From Vespula vulgaris (taxonomy: Eukaryota; Arthropoda; Insecta; Hymenoptera; Vespidae), in assembly GCF_905475345.1 (NCBI RefSeq), contig NC_066593.1, positions 7,549,274 through 7,613,273 on the forward strand: a DNA stretch of 64,000 nucleotides, in the 5' to 3' direction. A program made the translations under genes and the position numbers. Every line of letters starts with the position of its first letter. Position 1 is the first letter of the stretch. Below, piece after piece: positions 23,246-33,450 of the stretch. Below the pieces are notes generated by a model. The model did no database searches. It had not been told where the DNA came from and was given only the letters and a program-made list of their open reading frames with translations.

Positions 23246-23637
23246 TTTAGAACGAGCGTATAATTCTTTTGCACATGGGTATAAGCTGTAAATATATTGC
23301 ATGTACTTATCTATCTATATATATGTATATATACATAAGTACATATGTAATAATTTTTATGTAATCTTTAAATACGTACGTTTAAATTTGTGTATTCGCG
23401 TTGGATTAAAGGATATTTAATAATAATGGGAGATATTTTCTATATTTCTTCATCCATTTCTATTTAAAATGATGGAGAGAAAAATACGTCTTGCCGATGT
23501 TTCAATTAATGGATGGAGATTCCATTTAAAATAGAAACTTCGTCCAATACGACGTTCCTAACTCTCTTGAAAAATCTATGCGAGCGATATTCACCTATCA
23601 CGAAGGAGACGGCGGCATCGAACAAAAAGATACCTAA

Positions 23638-23780
23638 GGAGAAAAAGAAAAAAGATGAAGAAAATGAAGAAGAAGGAAGGAAAGAAAGAAGGCAAGAAAG
23701 AAAGAAAGATAGAAAGAAAAAGAGAAAGATAAAAAAACGAAAAGACGAAAAGAGAAGAGAGGAAAGAAAAAAAAAGAGCG
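23638..23780. repeat. Polypurine tract
   Basis: A 140-bp AAAG/GAAG tract ending at the GC-rich patch at 23.8 kb. Confidence 0.9.
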
Positions 23781-23814
23781 ACCGATAAACAAACTCCAGA
23801 GGATCGCGGCACTT

Positions 23815-23930
23815 TAATCTCCCTTTGGAGGCATCAGCCGCCCTTTGCGGCACGGAATGAAAAGGGGGCCTGAATTGATGGTGGGGGTGTCCTCTCCCCA
23901 CCAGGACTCATTATAGCAACATGCGGTAAG
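23815..23930. other. GC-rich patch with a consensus plus-strand donor
   Basis: Seen: two imperfect repeats of CCCTTTG(G/C)(A)GGC lie at about 23,820 and 23,843. A poly-C/T tract ending in CCACCAG precedes CAACATGCG|GTAAGTATG (GT at 23,926). On the plus strand this could be an exon whose start codon lies just 5 nt before the donor. On the minus strand a 25-codon frame (MSPGGERTPPPSIQAPF..., 23,834-23,911) covers the same bases. The patch contrasts with the purine tract just before it. I cannot tell whether it is an exon or a conserved element. Confidence 0.22.
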
Positions 23931-24111
23931 TATGCTCGTGCTTAAGCTCGCGGTACCCTTCGGAACGGAGGGGTGCCTTGGTTTGGAGGGTAAGCATTGG
24001 TTATATGTATATATACGCAGTCTCTATAAAAAGTAGTTGGAAAAAAGAGAGATAGAGAAAGAGAAAGAGAGTGGAACGCGGAACAGCAACGTTGAAAGCA
24101 AGCGGACAGCG

Positions 24112-24231
24112 ATGGAACAAGGATGGTCGGAAGGAGCATCCCTTATTTCGTGGCTGCTCGTTGCACGGCTCGACGCATTCGAATGGTCTCACTCCTCCCT
24201 TCTGATCCGGGCGGTTCCAGGTGGTTGCTGA
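24112..24231 (+). CDS. Hypothetical 39-residue ORF in a GC-rich patch
   Basis: Seen: an ATG at 24,112 (context GCGATGG) opens MEQGWSEGASLISWLLVARL and continues for 39 codons to TGA at 24,229-24,231. A possible but weak donor (TTCCAG|GTGGTT) precedes the stop. The middle is hydrophobic enough for a short membrane segment. No family is recognised. It lies in a 24.1-24.3 kb GC-richer stretch, upstream of a (GT)n array. Chance is a serious alternative. Confidence 0.12.
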   Translation: MEQGWSEGASLISWLLVARLDAFEWSHSSLLIRAVPGGC

Positions 24232-24320
24232 CCCCTCCTCTCGAAAATTAGCTGTACCCCTGATCTAGCGGCTCTTACACAGCTGCGACCAGGTCGATTC
24301 GTTGCGTCGATGCATCCAGA

Positions 24321-24323
<3 letters not shown>

Positions 24324-24351
<28 letters not shown>
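24324..24351. repeat. (GT)n microsatellite
   Basis: Fourteen GT units followed directly by AAGTACC, so the array happens to end in a donor-like GTAAGT. Confidence 0.95.
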
Positions 24352-25031
24352 AAGTACCTATTTATTCTCGTCTTCTATTCTCAATTTTTTTCCCTCCCTT
24401 ACACACAACATTGTCTTCCTTCATTGAAGTCGCAAGCGTCTAGACTTTAGAGGAGACAAAGGGTAGTAGATAAATTTTTTTTCCTACGGCTTCTAACGTA
24501 ATAAAAAGCTTTGCGCGATGCTACTCTAAAACTCGCTCCTTTTATCCCTTCTCCAGTGACGTGAACTATCTATGAAAAAATTTAAGAATTTCCACCAACC
24601 AGATTTGTTTAAATTTAGATATATTCTATGATAAATTGTGTAAGAAGAATAAAGAAAAATAATAAGAAATAATTATTTTCTTTCGATTCTCTGATTAGAT
24701 ATTCTTTCATTCACAAGTATTCTAATACACTAACCAACGATATCTGATCAATACAAAATTCTGCATATCTCTTCGTTTTCTTTTTAATCGAAGATAGAAT
24801 ATTATCTGAATTATCTCTGTAAGAAAATAACAAAAAAGATCTCTCTTCATACGTATAAGTATATAAATCTACGTAACATTTATTCCAGACATTTTTGCGA
24901 TATAGGTAAGTGAAATAGAGGAGAAAACGAAAAGTCTATTCTCTATTTCTCTTTCTCTCTTTCTCTCTTTCTTTCGTAATGTTACAAGGAACGGCAAAGG
25001 TGAGAGAAGATAATCTTGAAAGGATGAAACG

Positions 25032-25214
25032 ATGGCGATAGTGCGAGTAGCGGCTGTAATGCCGACGACGATGGTGTCAGTGCTCGTCACGTTGGCGACG
25101 ATGGTGGTAATGCTAGTGGTGGTAGGACTTAGCCCTCCTCTCGATAGTACGAGGCAACCCTTGGTAAGAGGCAACGATACTGCTCTTGCGTCCGTGAAAA
25201 GCCGCTGCGAATAA
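25032..25214 (+). CDS. Hypothetical 60-residue small membrane or secreted peptide ORF
   Basis: Seen: an ATG at 25,032 opens 60 codons ending at 25,214. The first 33 residues are strongly hydrophobic (MAIVRVAAVMPTTMVSVLVT, then more Val/Met/Leu), like a signal anchor. A polar basic tail with a terminal Cys-Glu follows. A decent donor-like AAAG|GTGAGAG lies 30 bp upstream. The hydrophobic part is encoded by imperfect GATGGTG/GACGATG repeats, which by themselves give Val, Met and Thr codons, so the hydrophobicity may be an artefact. No family is recognised. The GC-richer patch lies just upstream of one copy of a diverged duplicated element. Confidence 0.17.
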   Translation: MAIVRVAAVMPTTMVSVLVTLATMVVMLVVVGLSPPLDSTRQPLVRGNDTALASVKSRCE

Positions 25215-25344
25215 CGTGCTTACACGCGATCATCCGACCGCGATCTTCAATGCCCGTAACAGATCAAGCTGCGGGCCCCGTGAATCGTACTTCTAAGCCC
25301 TACGCGCTAAGAGCCAACGAGTATGTATTCTCGTGCCCACCTAA

Positions 25345-25357
25345 GAGAGAAAGAGAA

Positions 25358-25392
<35 letters not shown>

Positions 25393-25393
25393 A
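25345..25393. repeat. (GA)n microsatellite
   Basis: GA run immediately upstream of copy 1 of the second duplicated element. Confidence 0.9.
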
Positions 25394-25503
25394 GCTAAGT
25401 CTCTTCGCGGATGAACGAGCCACAACGCTTCTACGCTCTTCCATCGACGACAATACGGTGTAGATTACTTTTCAGAATGGGCGGCGTGACGTAAACGCAA
25501 CGA
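25393..25503. repeat. Second diverged duplicated element, copy 1
   Basis: Seen: aligns in direct orientation with 26,033-26,140. Shared blocks are GCTAA at the start, ACAACGCTTCTACG/GCAACGTTTCTGCG, and a nearly exact core ACAATA-GGTGTAGATTAC-TTTCA-AA, then G-GCG-C-T-G-GTAAA. Spacing is about 640 bp. Confidence 0.6.
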
Positions 25504-26032
25504 GAAGACCGTTTTTCTCAAAGACGACGAGCGACACAACAACGAAACTGTTTGCCAACACAATTTGCACGGATTAAAGCGCGTGGGTGTCCGAATTCTT
25601 TTCTCTCTGAACCCTAGGTCGTGTTGTCGTTAAATACTTTGGACAATGCTTTTTCGATATTACCGCTCAAATCAAATCAATTGGGAAAAATCGAACGAGG
25701 GTTTCGTGATGTTATTTTTAAGGTTTTTCTTTCCCTTTCTCTTCTGTCTTTTTTCTTCTTTCTTTTATTTTCATTTATGGGCAGAGAAGATTTTTTTATG
25801 AAAATATGCGAAATCTTTATCTGATATGTTTAAGTATCTAGTTAGGATTAGGTAGATGAGGTTGTACAATTGTTTAATATATAAAAAAGTAATAATAAAG
25901 ATCATTCTGGTATGTTAAACGATTAGAATTGAATTTATTTGAATGATTTACAATGAAAATGTTTATGTTTAAGAAGACTGCGAAAAGAATTAAAAGTATG
26001 TTTTACCGAATTCTAAGCAACGATTCATCCAA

Positions 26033-26140
26033 GCTAATCCTCGTCTTATTCAACGGGGACGAAAGAAAACGCAACGTTTCTGCGTAACAATAAGGTGTAG
26101 ATTACCTTTCAAAAGGAGCGCCATAGTGTAAATACCACGG
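26033..26140. repeat. Second diverged duplicated element, copy 2
   Basis: Partner of 25,393-25,503. Relative to copy 1 it has an indel of about 11 nt before the GGTGTAGATTAC core (26,094-26,105). No frame is conserved between copies. Confidence 0.6.
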
Positions 26141-29100
26141 TTATTTATTGTTAACCGAACAATGATAGCGTTCATGGATGAAATCTATGAAAATCTTTGA
26201 TCTTTGGGTTCTTTAGATTTTTGCATTAGTATATATATAGATATTCTATTGAACTATTTACATATAACGATTGTAACTTAAAAGAATTTGTATATATAAA
26301 TAACGTTCGATTAGAAAATGTTAATCAAAAATTAGCATTTTCGTAAGCTTTTCTACTTCTCGATGTCTATGACAATTTAACAATATTTAAAATTACACAG
26401 AATGAATTAGATATCCCATTTTGGATATTATATTATATACTCGATTAAATCCATAAAATATACATAGAATGTATCTACAGTTAGGATCAGTAAAGGGCAA
26501 AGGTGGAATCCCTAAGAGAAATTAATTGAAAATTTTTATCGACGATGACGTGATAGTCCGACAGCGAACGGTAGATGTTGAACCGACCGAGGACTTCTCG
26601 AATTTGTTGGGTCGGTCCAAGAACGATAGTCGAAGAAGAGAGATGGGTATATCAAAATGGAAAAAGAGAAGAAGCAAAAGAAAGAGACCGCATTCCTAGA
26701 CGGCTTACCGGTTAGCTATCACGGCGGCCATCGCTCGGCTTCTCATATCCAAAGGTGGCGGATTTGTTTCTTCTTCTTATCCTACGAGGACCTTACTTTA
26801 GGACTCTTCGAAAAACTCCTCTCTTCTTCTTCTTCTTCTTCTTCTTTCTGTCTTTTTCTCTTATGAGGGTTTGCTGGTTGACCGATACAAAAGACACCCC
26901 AGGGAAACAACTACGTGTCATCTTCAAGGAATTTTCCTGGGCTACTGGATTTGAAGATGCCCCTCCTACCAAATTGCTTTAAGGATGAGATTTCTATAAC
27001 TTTCTTTGACAGATGTTTGATAATGTCAATCACTGTCAATAATATTATTATATCGTAGGTATATTTAGGATGTATAATTTTACAGGACGATGAATGACGA
27101 ACGTCACAATGGAGCTAGCAAGAACAGAAGCGAATATTCCTCTGTATCGTGAGTTCTATATCTATCAAACAGTAAAGACAATGGCTTTTGGTTAATATTT
27201 TGGATAGAGTGGCACGATAATTAGTGCCGATGAATAAGAATGATTAATTATATTTACGTATAATAGTATATATGTGTGTGCGTGTGTAACGAGGAAGGGT
27301 GAGAGTTTTACCTAATTGAATTTCATTCAACGCGTAAATTAATGCATTTTTACGAAATCGTTGTTAAAGGGAGAGCGTTCTATATCGATCGGGACGTTAA
27401 GTCGATATTGAAAATATGGAAAAAAAAGGGAAAAAAAGAGCTAACAACGAGCAGTACCTATTTGCTTTGGCGGAAACGATATTTTGTTAGTTACGGTAAC
27501 GAGAAAGGGAGCGAATGAGAACAATGGACGCGTACTTGACACTCACTTTAAATAACACTTACCTTTCTTCGCGATAGGAGATAAATAAAAGTACCGATAT
27601 TTATGAAGTACTGATTGCGTCATACAATACCGAGTCAAATCACTGATTCGCTCCCTCTCGACTATTGTGCAGGATAACCCCCCTGTTTCCATTATAGGAA
27701 ATCAGTCGAGTGTGAAGTATTATCATACAAATATAATTCCTCTGCTCCCTTCTGCGAAATAATATTTGTCCTGATCGTCGTACGACCAATTATCCCGACT
27801 TGCGCGATATGTCAACTCGCATACGCATACACGCGTAGAACGTCAATGTTACCCCTAGCACGGCCGCGTGCCCTTCCACTCTGTCCCTTCTCGTCGATGG
27901 TCGTCGAGTCATCATCGACGATGGAACCTTCCCTATGAATTTTATATGTCACTCGATTTATTTATTTTTCTTTCCAATAGATATTCCAATTTAGAAAATT
28001 TTCCTTATTTCAGTTAATATCTCGCTGGATGATAAATACATATATCGATCTTCATTTATCAATCTTAAAATCAATTAAATTCTATTTGGAAAATATATAA
28101 TATTTATAACGGTATATAAGAAAAGAAAAAAAATATACCTCTCGAAAACATCTTTGCGCATCTGGTCTACGTACTACAAAGAACTTCTATGTCGCGATAC
28201 GAGGGTGAAAACCGATTGCGGATCGTCGAGCACGGCTGGAAAACGAAACGAATCTCTCTGTCGGTGAAAAAGAGAAAGAGGAAATAAGAGAGAGAAAGAA
28301 AGAAAGAGGAAAGAGAGGAGATGGTAGTCGAGAAGGACGAACAGCCGACAGTGCGCACCATTCTCTGTTTTCTGGCTCTCGCGAAACAGTTGGCCACTGA
28401 TTGGTCATCTGTGTGTGATTGACCGCGTTATACACAAGGATGAACCGAACAACGATACGCGTTCACCGTAGACCAGGGAGCAAACGTCCCGTGAAAATCT
28501 TCTAAATCAATTTCTGCGCCGGCATTTATCGAGTCGCCTCTCTCTCAATCTCGATGGATTTAAGGGATGGAAACGAACGTCCTTGGATTCGTCGAAGGAA
28601 ATCGATCCTGCTACTTGCGACCTGCTCCTTGTATACCGGGTATCCTACTTTCTCTCTTTCTCTCTCTCTCTCTCTCATCTCGATTGAACGAAAAGAAAAT
28701 GACGTATCAAACTCGACTACGTATAAATCCTTACGGCTTAATATCGCCCCTATAATTTCTTGCATCGAATTTCTTCGGGAAAATAAATTTATTTATTATT
28801 TATTTTACGATAGAAAAAAAGTTTCAAAGTTCTCCTTCGATAAAATTCTATTTTCTGAAATCGTTTCTATTCATATCATTTTCTTAATACTATATCGTTC
28901 TTCGTAGGAAATATTTATATTTATTTTCGATCTGCCATTGAAAATTATGGAAAATGATTTAAACATATCCCGATGCATACAAGCACATTATGGTAATCTC
29001 CTCAGTGCCCTTTGCAGGCATCCCTCTTCGTGAATGTGCTGGTAACGTTCCCGCGTTTGTCGGGCATGAGGGTGCATCGATCTAAATTCGATTTGTTCCG

Positions 29101-29450
29101 TATTCGAATCTAATATTATTTCTGTAATTTATTCCATTACGGTTGCCCGCACTGATTTTATTCCGTATTAACGCACGAGCAGTTTGAAAAAATCGTTAAA
29201 CACAAAATTTATCTTATTTTCTAAACTTCTGTAATTCGTTAAAGTTTATGGATTCCAACGTGTTTACGTAATACTGACCGAAATGTCTCGCGACTATGTA
29301 ATAAAAAATTGATGTACATACCTACCAATGATCAATGACAAAACAATTATTATGATAATAGCTATTAAACTTCGACTTAATTATATCTCAAACTTCGTTC
29401 GAAAGTGAACGAGAAGTATATGAGAGCTCCTGGATAGATCCTGAATCAAC
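26141..29450. other. No supported gene
   Basis: Mostly AT-rich with a TTC tract (26,820-26,850), purine tract (28,265-28,320) and CT run (28,650-28,678). GC-richer patches at 26.5-26.95 kb and 27.8-27.95 kb have no supported frame. Confidence 0.45.
27563..27612 (-). other. Possible short minus-strand first exon
   Basis: Seen on the minus strand: an initiator-like TCAGT (27,614-27,610) is followed 50 nt on by a strong donor (GAAAG|GTAAGTG, GT at 27,562-27,561), with no ATG between. A second TCAGT lies about 35 bp upstream. Both motifs are short, so a chance combination is quite possible. Confidence 0.15.
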
Positions 29451-29783
29451 TTTACTAAAAAGAAAAAGATAAAAAAAAAGAAAGGGAGAGTGAGAGAGAC
29501 GAACGCAATCCGTTATAAGGGAAAGGTCTCGAACCAGTAGCTCGAGGAAACCGAGCGAAGGATCCTCGGCACCGGGCAAAAGCATTCCTGATGTCAGGAC
29601 TTCACCGAGGCTCGGTGATCTCCAGGTTGGACGGTTGGAAGGTAGAGTAGCAGACATGGAATATCGAGAAAGGTCAGCGGGAGACTCTTCGAGTAGAAGC
29701 TACTGGTTTCTTCTCTCCTTCCTTCTGAAGAGAGTGCTTGGATCTCCTCCTATCCATGTCCGTTCTCCTTTTCCTTCGTCAAA

Positions 29784-29852
29784 ATGTCTAGAGCCATCTC
29801 TCGTACCTTAGCTCGTAGCGTCGCGCAAGGATCTCTCGGACAACGGCACAGC
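29784..29852 (+). CDS. Candidate first coding exon, presequence-like N-terminus
   Basis: Seen: an ATG in strong insect context (CAAAATG) opens exactly 23 codons up to a consensus donor (CACAGC|GTGAGT, GT at 29,853). The peptide begins MSRAISRTLARSVAQGSL. It has four arginines, no acidic residue, and is rich in Ser, Ala and Leu, which is the composition of mitochondrial targeting presequences. The exon ends in phase 0. A pyrimidine-rich tract and AG around 29,730 could be an acceptor, or this could be the first exon itself. Odd: an upstream ATG at 29,756 opens an 11-codon frame (ending 29,791) that overlaps the main start out of frame and would lower its use if transcribed. I could not identify the next exon within the window. 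The gene is not recognised, and a chance ORF in a conserved GC-richer patch is possible. Confidence 0.33.
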
Positions 29853-30745
29853 GTGAGTTCCCCGTCAGTTTTCTATATGTCCATCCTTTTCATCTTCTTC
29901 GTTGTCCTTAACAAATTTCAGCAGTGATATATATTCTCCTCGAGAGATTCGTTTCTCTTGCACGTCCTTTTGATATTTAAATTGATACGAGATAACGAAA
30001 TAAAATTAGCGTAATTTATTTCTTTGCGTTGTTTTCTATCCGTTCTACTAATTGTTTTCCAAATTATTTTCTTTCTTCCATTTGTTTTTTCTTTGTTGGT
30101 TGTTCTTTTCTTTTTGGTTTTTTAATTTTATCGAAGAGAAATTTTTAACGAGAGTGGTCAGTTCATCAGAGATTTCTAGTTGACGTGTTCGTATAAATTT
30201 CATGAAACATACAAGAGCAAATATCGATAGATTTTAGAAAGGGTCAAGCTCGAACAATCCGTGAAGACAATAACGAGCACCGCCCCTAAACGTTGATGTA
30301 CATTTTATGCCATGCTACAGCCCCGTCGTTCAAAGTTCGATCGTGCGAGCAGGGTAGTAAGCGATAAGCTTTACTAGGGGATGTTAGCTAAGGTCACAGG
30401 TTTCACAAAAGGAGCGGTTAATATCCTGTGTGAGAGGTTAATTATCTAACTGTCGTTAAAATTCGAATAATATAAATCATTAATCATCTATTCATAATGT
30501 ATATACAATACATATATATGGATACATATGTATAACGAGGATAAGAATTTTTAATTTCCTTTTTTTTGTGATTTAAAATCAAATCACATGTATCTTTACG
30601 TAACAAACAAAATCATAAAAACGTAAAATAATGAGAGATGATACAGATCATGGAGTGGATCGAAGCAAATTTCTAGCACAAGATATAAACTCGGACACAC
30701 GTAGGTAGATCGAGATCGAAGCACAGGAAGAAGAAAAGAGAGCGA

Positions 30746-30746
30746 G

Positions 30747-30783
<37 letters not shown>
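30746..30783. repeat. (GA)n microsatellite
   Basis: GA run of about 16 units after GCGAGAGC variants. Confidence 0.95.
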
Positions 30784-31250
30784 ATTCTTCTCGAACCAGG
30801 TACGAACAAGTCTGCAGGATATGAGAAGGAGATCGCTCAGGCCGGTGACAGGGGTGCACTCTCTCGAATCTCTGTTGGTGTGCGAGGCTACGATGGAGTA
30901 TAAGAGAAAAAGAGAGAGAGGTAGAAAGAGTATGAAACGAAGGAAGATAGTAACAAGTTGAAACGAGGGAAAGAAGAAAAGAAAGAGATAGAAAGAGAGG
31001 AACGAACGAAGGGACAGATGGACAGACGGACCACCCCGTCCGCTAGCGATCATGTCTCGATCACGTAAACTGGCCGCCCCCTCATCCATCATGCCTTCGC
31101 CGTACGTTGTCACGTGTTACCAGGACGAGTCGAGCTCACTTCTACCTTACCTTTTCGTATTCCTATTCTTATATTCTTCCTTTCCTTCTTTTTATTACCA
31201 ACGATGACCGTTCCACGACAAGATGCCGCAAATTGGCACTATGTCGTCGT

Positions 31251-31541
31251 ATGGACGATCGGGAAAACTGGTTCGACGTAAGACGCGGATTGTTTTGTAT
31301 CAGGTGTGGTCAGTGCCTTAAAACGACGCATTTCAAAATCACAAACGTCGACGTTGACGTTGACGACAACTCGGACAACAACGACGAAGAACGCGAGTTG
31401 TCATCCTTTCGAAATGACGTAAGATCGTGTATGCCAGCGTGTGTGGTATCTTTCTCTAAGACAAGGCATTTTTTCTCTTTGTCGAGGAGCAATTATATTC
31501 CCGTCGCCCTATCGCTTCGCTTTCGCGTGAATCGGAGGTAA
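31251..31541 (+). CDS. Hypothetical 96-residue ORF, Cys-containing and acidic
   Basis: Seen: an ATG at 31,251 opens a 96-codon frame in a GC-richer patch. It starts MDDRENWFDVRRG, has a short cysteine cluster (FCIRCGQC), and an acidic Asp/Asn stretch encoded by imperfect GACGTT and GACAAC repeats. A second Cys pair (SCMPAC) follows and the end is basic. The same frame stays open about 48 codons upstream of this ATG, so it could also be part of an internal exon. No family is recognised, and the Cys spacing does not fit a standard zinc finger. Several possible donors (CAG|GTGTGG, GAC|GTAAGA) interrupt it. Chance ORFs of this size are expected in the window. Confidence 0.18.
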   Translation: MDDRENWFDVRRGLFCIRCGQCLKTTHFKITNVDVDVDDNSDNNDEERELSSFRNDVRSCMPACVVSFSKTRHFFSLSRSNYIPVALSLRFRVNRR

Positions 31542-31595
31542 TGCGAAGCAATACTGTGTGCTTTCATCTTAGAAGATACCGTCTGGCTGTTTCTA

Positions 31596-31599
<4 letters not shown>

Positions 31600-31631
<32 letters not shown>

Positions 31632-31650
31632 CTTTTTCTTTCGTTTTTTC
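31600..31650 (+). repeat. (CT)n microsatellite
   Basis: CT run passing into T-rich pyrimidine sequence. Confidence 0.95.
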
Positions 31651-32109
31651 TTCATCTTTCATTTTCCTCGACAAGACACGCGTCTTCCTTTTTTGTAATT
31701 TCAATGATTTATGACGTTGCCTTGAAAATAATAACAGGTTTCATAGATTTTTATTCTAATCATCTTCATTTTCTATGAAAGAGACAAGATATTCAATTCG
31801 TTTTATCATTGATCTTTTCAAAATAAGATTAGTAGAAATGAATGAGACCGAATATACGTGCGATTGAATATATATTTGGTTTGAAATTGGTTTTAATTGA
31901 TAATAATCCACAAAATATATTGTGGTAGAAGGGTTAGTTGAGTACACCATGACCAAAAGCTCGAGGGCGCTTCTAAAAAGCGGTCCATCCAGAGTCCGAC
32001 TACTGATTACAGAGTTTCTACATTGGAACGTATTGAGAGAAAGAGAGAAAGAGAGAGAGAGAAAGAGATAGAGAGAGATAGAAATAGATAGAATGTATAA
32101 TAACGCGCT

Positions 32110-32345
32110 TTATTATGAACGAATAATCTCACCACTAGCGCGGTTTCATAACTTCGCGTTGACCGAAACGATTCAAGCCGCTTTCAAACCGCGCGCGGCG
32201 TCCGGCATCTTTCACCGGACAGTATCCTGCTAATTGCTGATTGACCGTTTCTGAATAACGCAATTAACCGAAAGAGAGAAGCGTGCCCCGTGTAATTGCA
32301 CGAAAATAACAAGCGGAGATTATTAAGGAACGGCGTTTAAAGATA
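32110..32345. promoter_or_regulatory. Candidate conserved non-coding element
   Basis: Seen: a repeat-free GC-richer stretch immediately after a GA array, including a GTCCGG...CCGGAC hairpin-like inverted repeat with a 9-nt gap (about 32,199-32,219), AACCGCGCGC and several TAATTG/CAATTA cores. No coding frame is supported. Confidence 0.2.
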
Positions 32346-33154
32346 CACCCACTCGAGAATTAATGTAGCAAAATCCAATCTATTCTACTTGAAGTAACAA
32401 CCGTGTGAAATCCGAAATTATTAAACTATTACTATGTGAACTCTTTGTACCAGATAGAAATTCGAAATTACATACATTCATATATATATTTAATTAAAAT
32501 CTTCATTTTTATTTAATTTTAAAAGCAATAGAAACTCGTAGAATTTCATATAACAAAATTCAGATAATATGATTTTAACATTTAACTGTCTATAATTCTA
32601 TATAATTTAAAGTTGCATGGAAAAGTGCCTTTAAAGTCGTAGATCTCTATTTTTAGATTCTATTGGATCTTCTTGCATGCAATAAAATCAATTATTACTT
32701 TATATGAAAAGTTCAATATTCGCCAAATATAAATTATATTTTGTATTACTATTACTATTACTATTACTACAGAATTACTATTTAAAAAAAAAGGGATTTT
32801 CTATCGTTTCCCAAGACGATCAAATTAATCAAAGAAATCGCGAAGTAAATAGAAAAATGTCTACGGAACGATATATCCACCTTAACTCTCATTTCATCAT
32901 TGAAAGAAACGTTTAAGCGGCGAGGGAACGTGAGTAGTTGTCATTTAACTATAATCGGTTACAACCTTTGTGCATTTTGCTTTGAAGTTGGAAAATTTTC
33001 TCATACTTGACTTTTGTCGATTCGAAAAAAAGAAAAATGAAATGATATTGTGAATCAAACTGGGACGGTTTCCCCTGTCGTGCAGGGTTGATGACATAGT
33101 GGGCCAAATAAAGGGAGGATAGGGAGGAAATAAGGGTGAAAGTGAAAAAGAGAA

Positions 33155-33255
33155 GGAAAGAGGGAGAGAGAGAGAGAGAGAAAAAAAGAGAGAGAGAGAA
33201 ACAGTGAGTAAAAGAAAGAAAGAGAAATAGAATGAAGAAAGAGAAAGAGAGAGGT
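33155..33255. repeat. GA/AAAG purine array
   Basis: Purine array directly upstream of the 33.3 kb GC-richer element. Confidence 0.9.
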
Positions 33256-33259
33256 CCTG

Positions 33260-33450
33260 GCAGCGGCACGTGCGAGGTCTGCCAACCGCAAAAGAGGCGG
33301 CTTATATTATTATAACACGGGCAGGTGGGCGAGGCCACTCCATTGGCAGTGCTAACGAGGGAACGGTAATTATTACCCACGACTTAACTCCTGCCTGGAT
33401 GCTTGCCTTGGCTCGACTCGACTCTATTCGGCTCGTGCTGAGGCCTTTAT
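33260..33450. promoter_or_regulatory. Candidate conserved non-coding element
   Basis: Seen: GC-richer non-repetitive sequence just after a GA array, with E-box core CACGTG, CCATTGG-type motifs and a 13-bp inverted pair GGTAAT-T-ATTACC (33,365-33,377). The inverted TAAT cores fit a paired-homeodomain dimer site. No supported coding frame. Confidence 0.22.

Noticed and set aside
29388..29657. Minus-strand 89-codon frame starting MSATLPSNRPTWRSP
   Set aside because: Its first 50 residues look protein-like, but it runs into a purine-tract translation, lacks a good donor and competes with the better-supported plus-strand exon 130 bp away.
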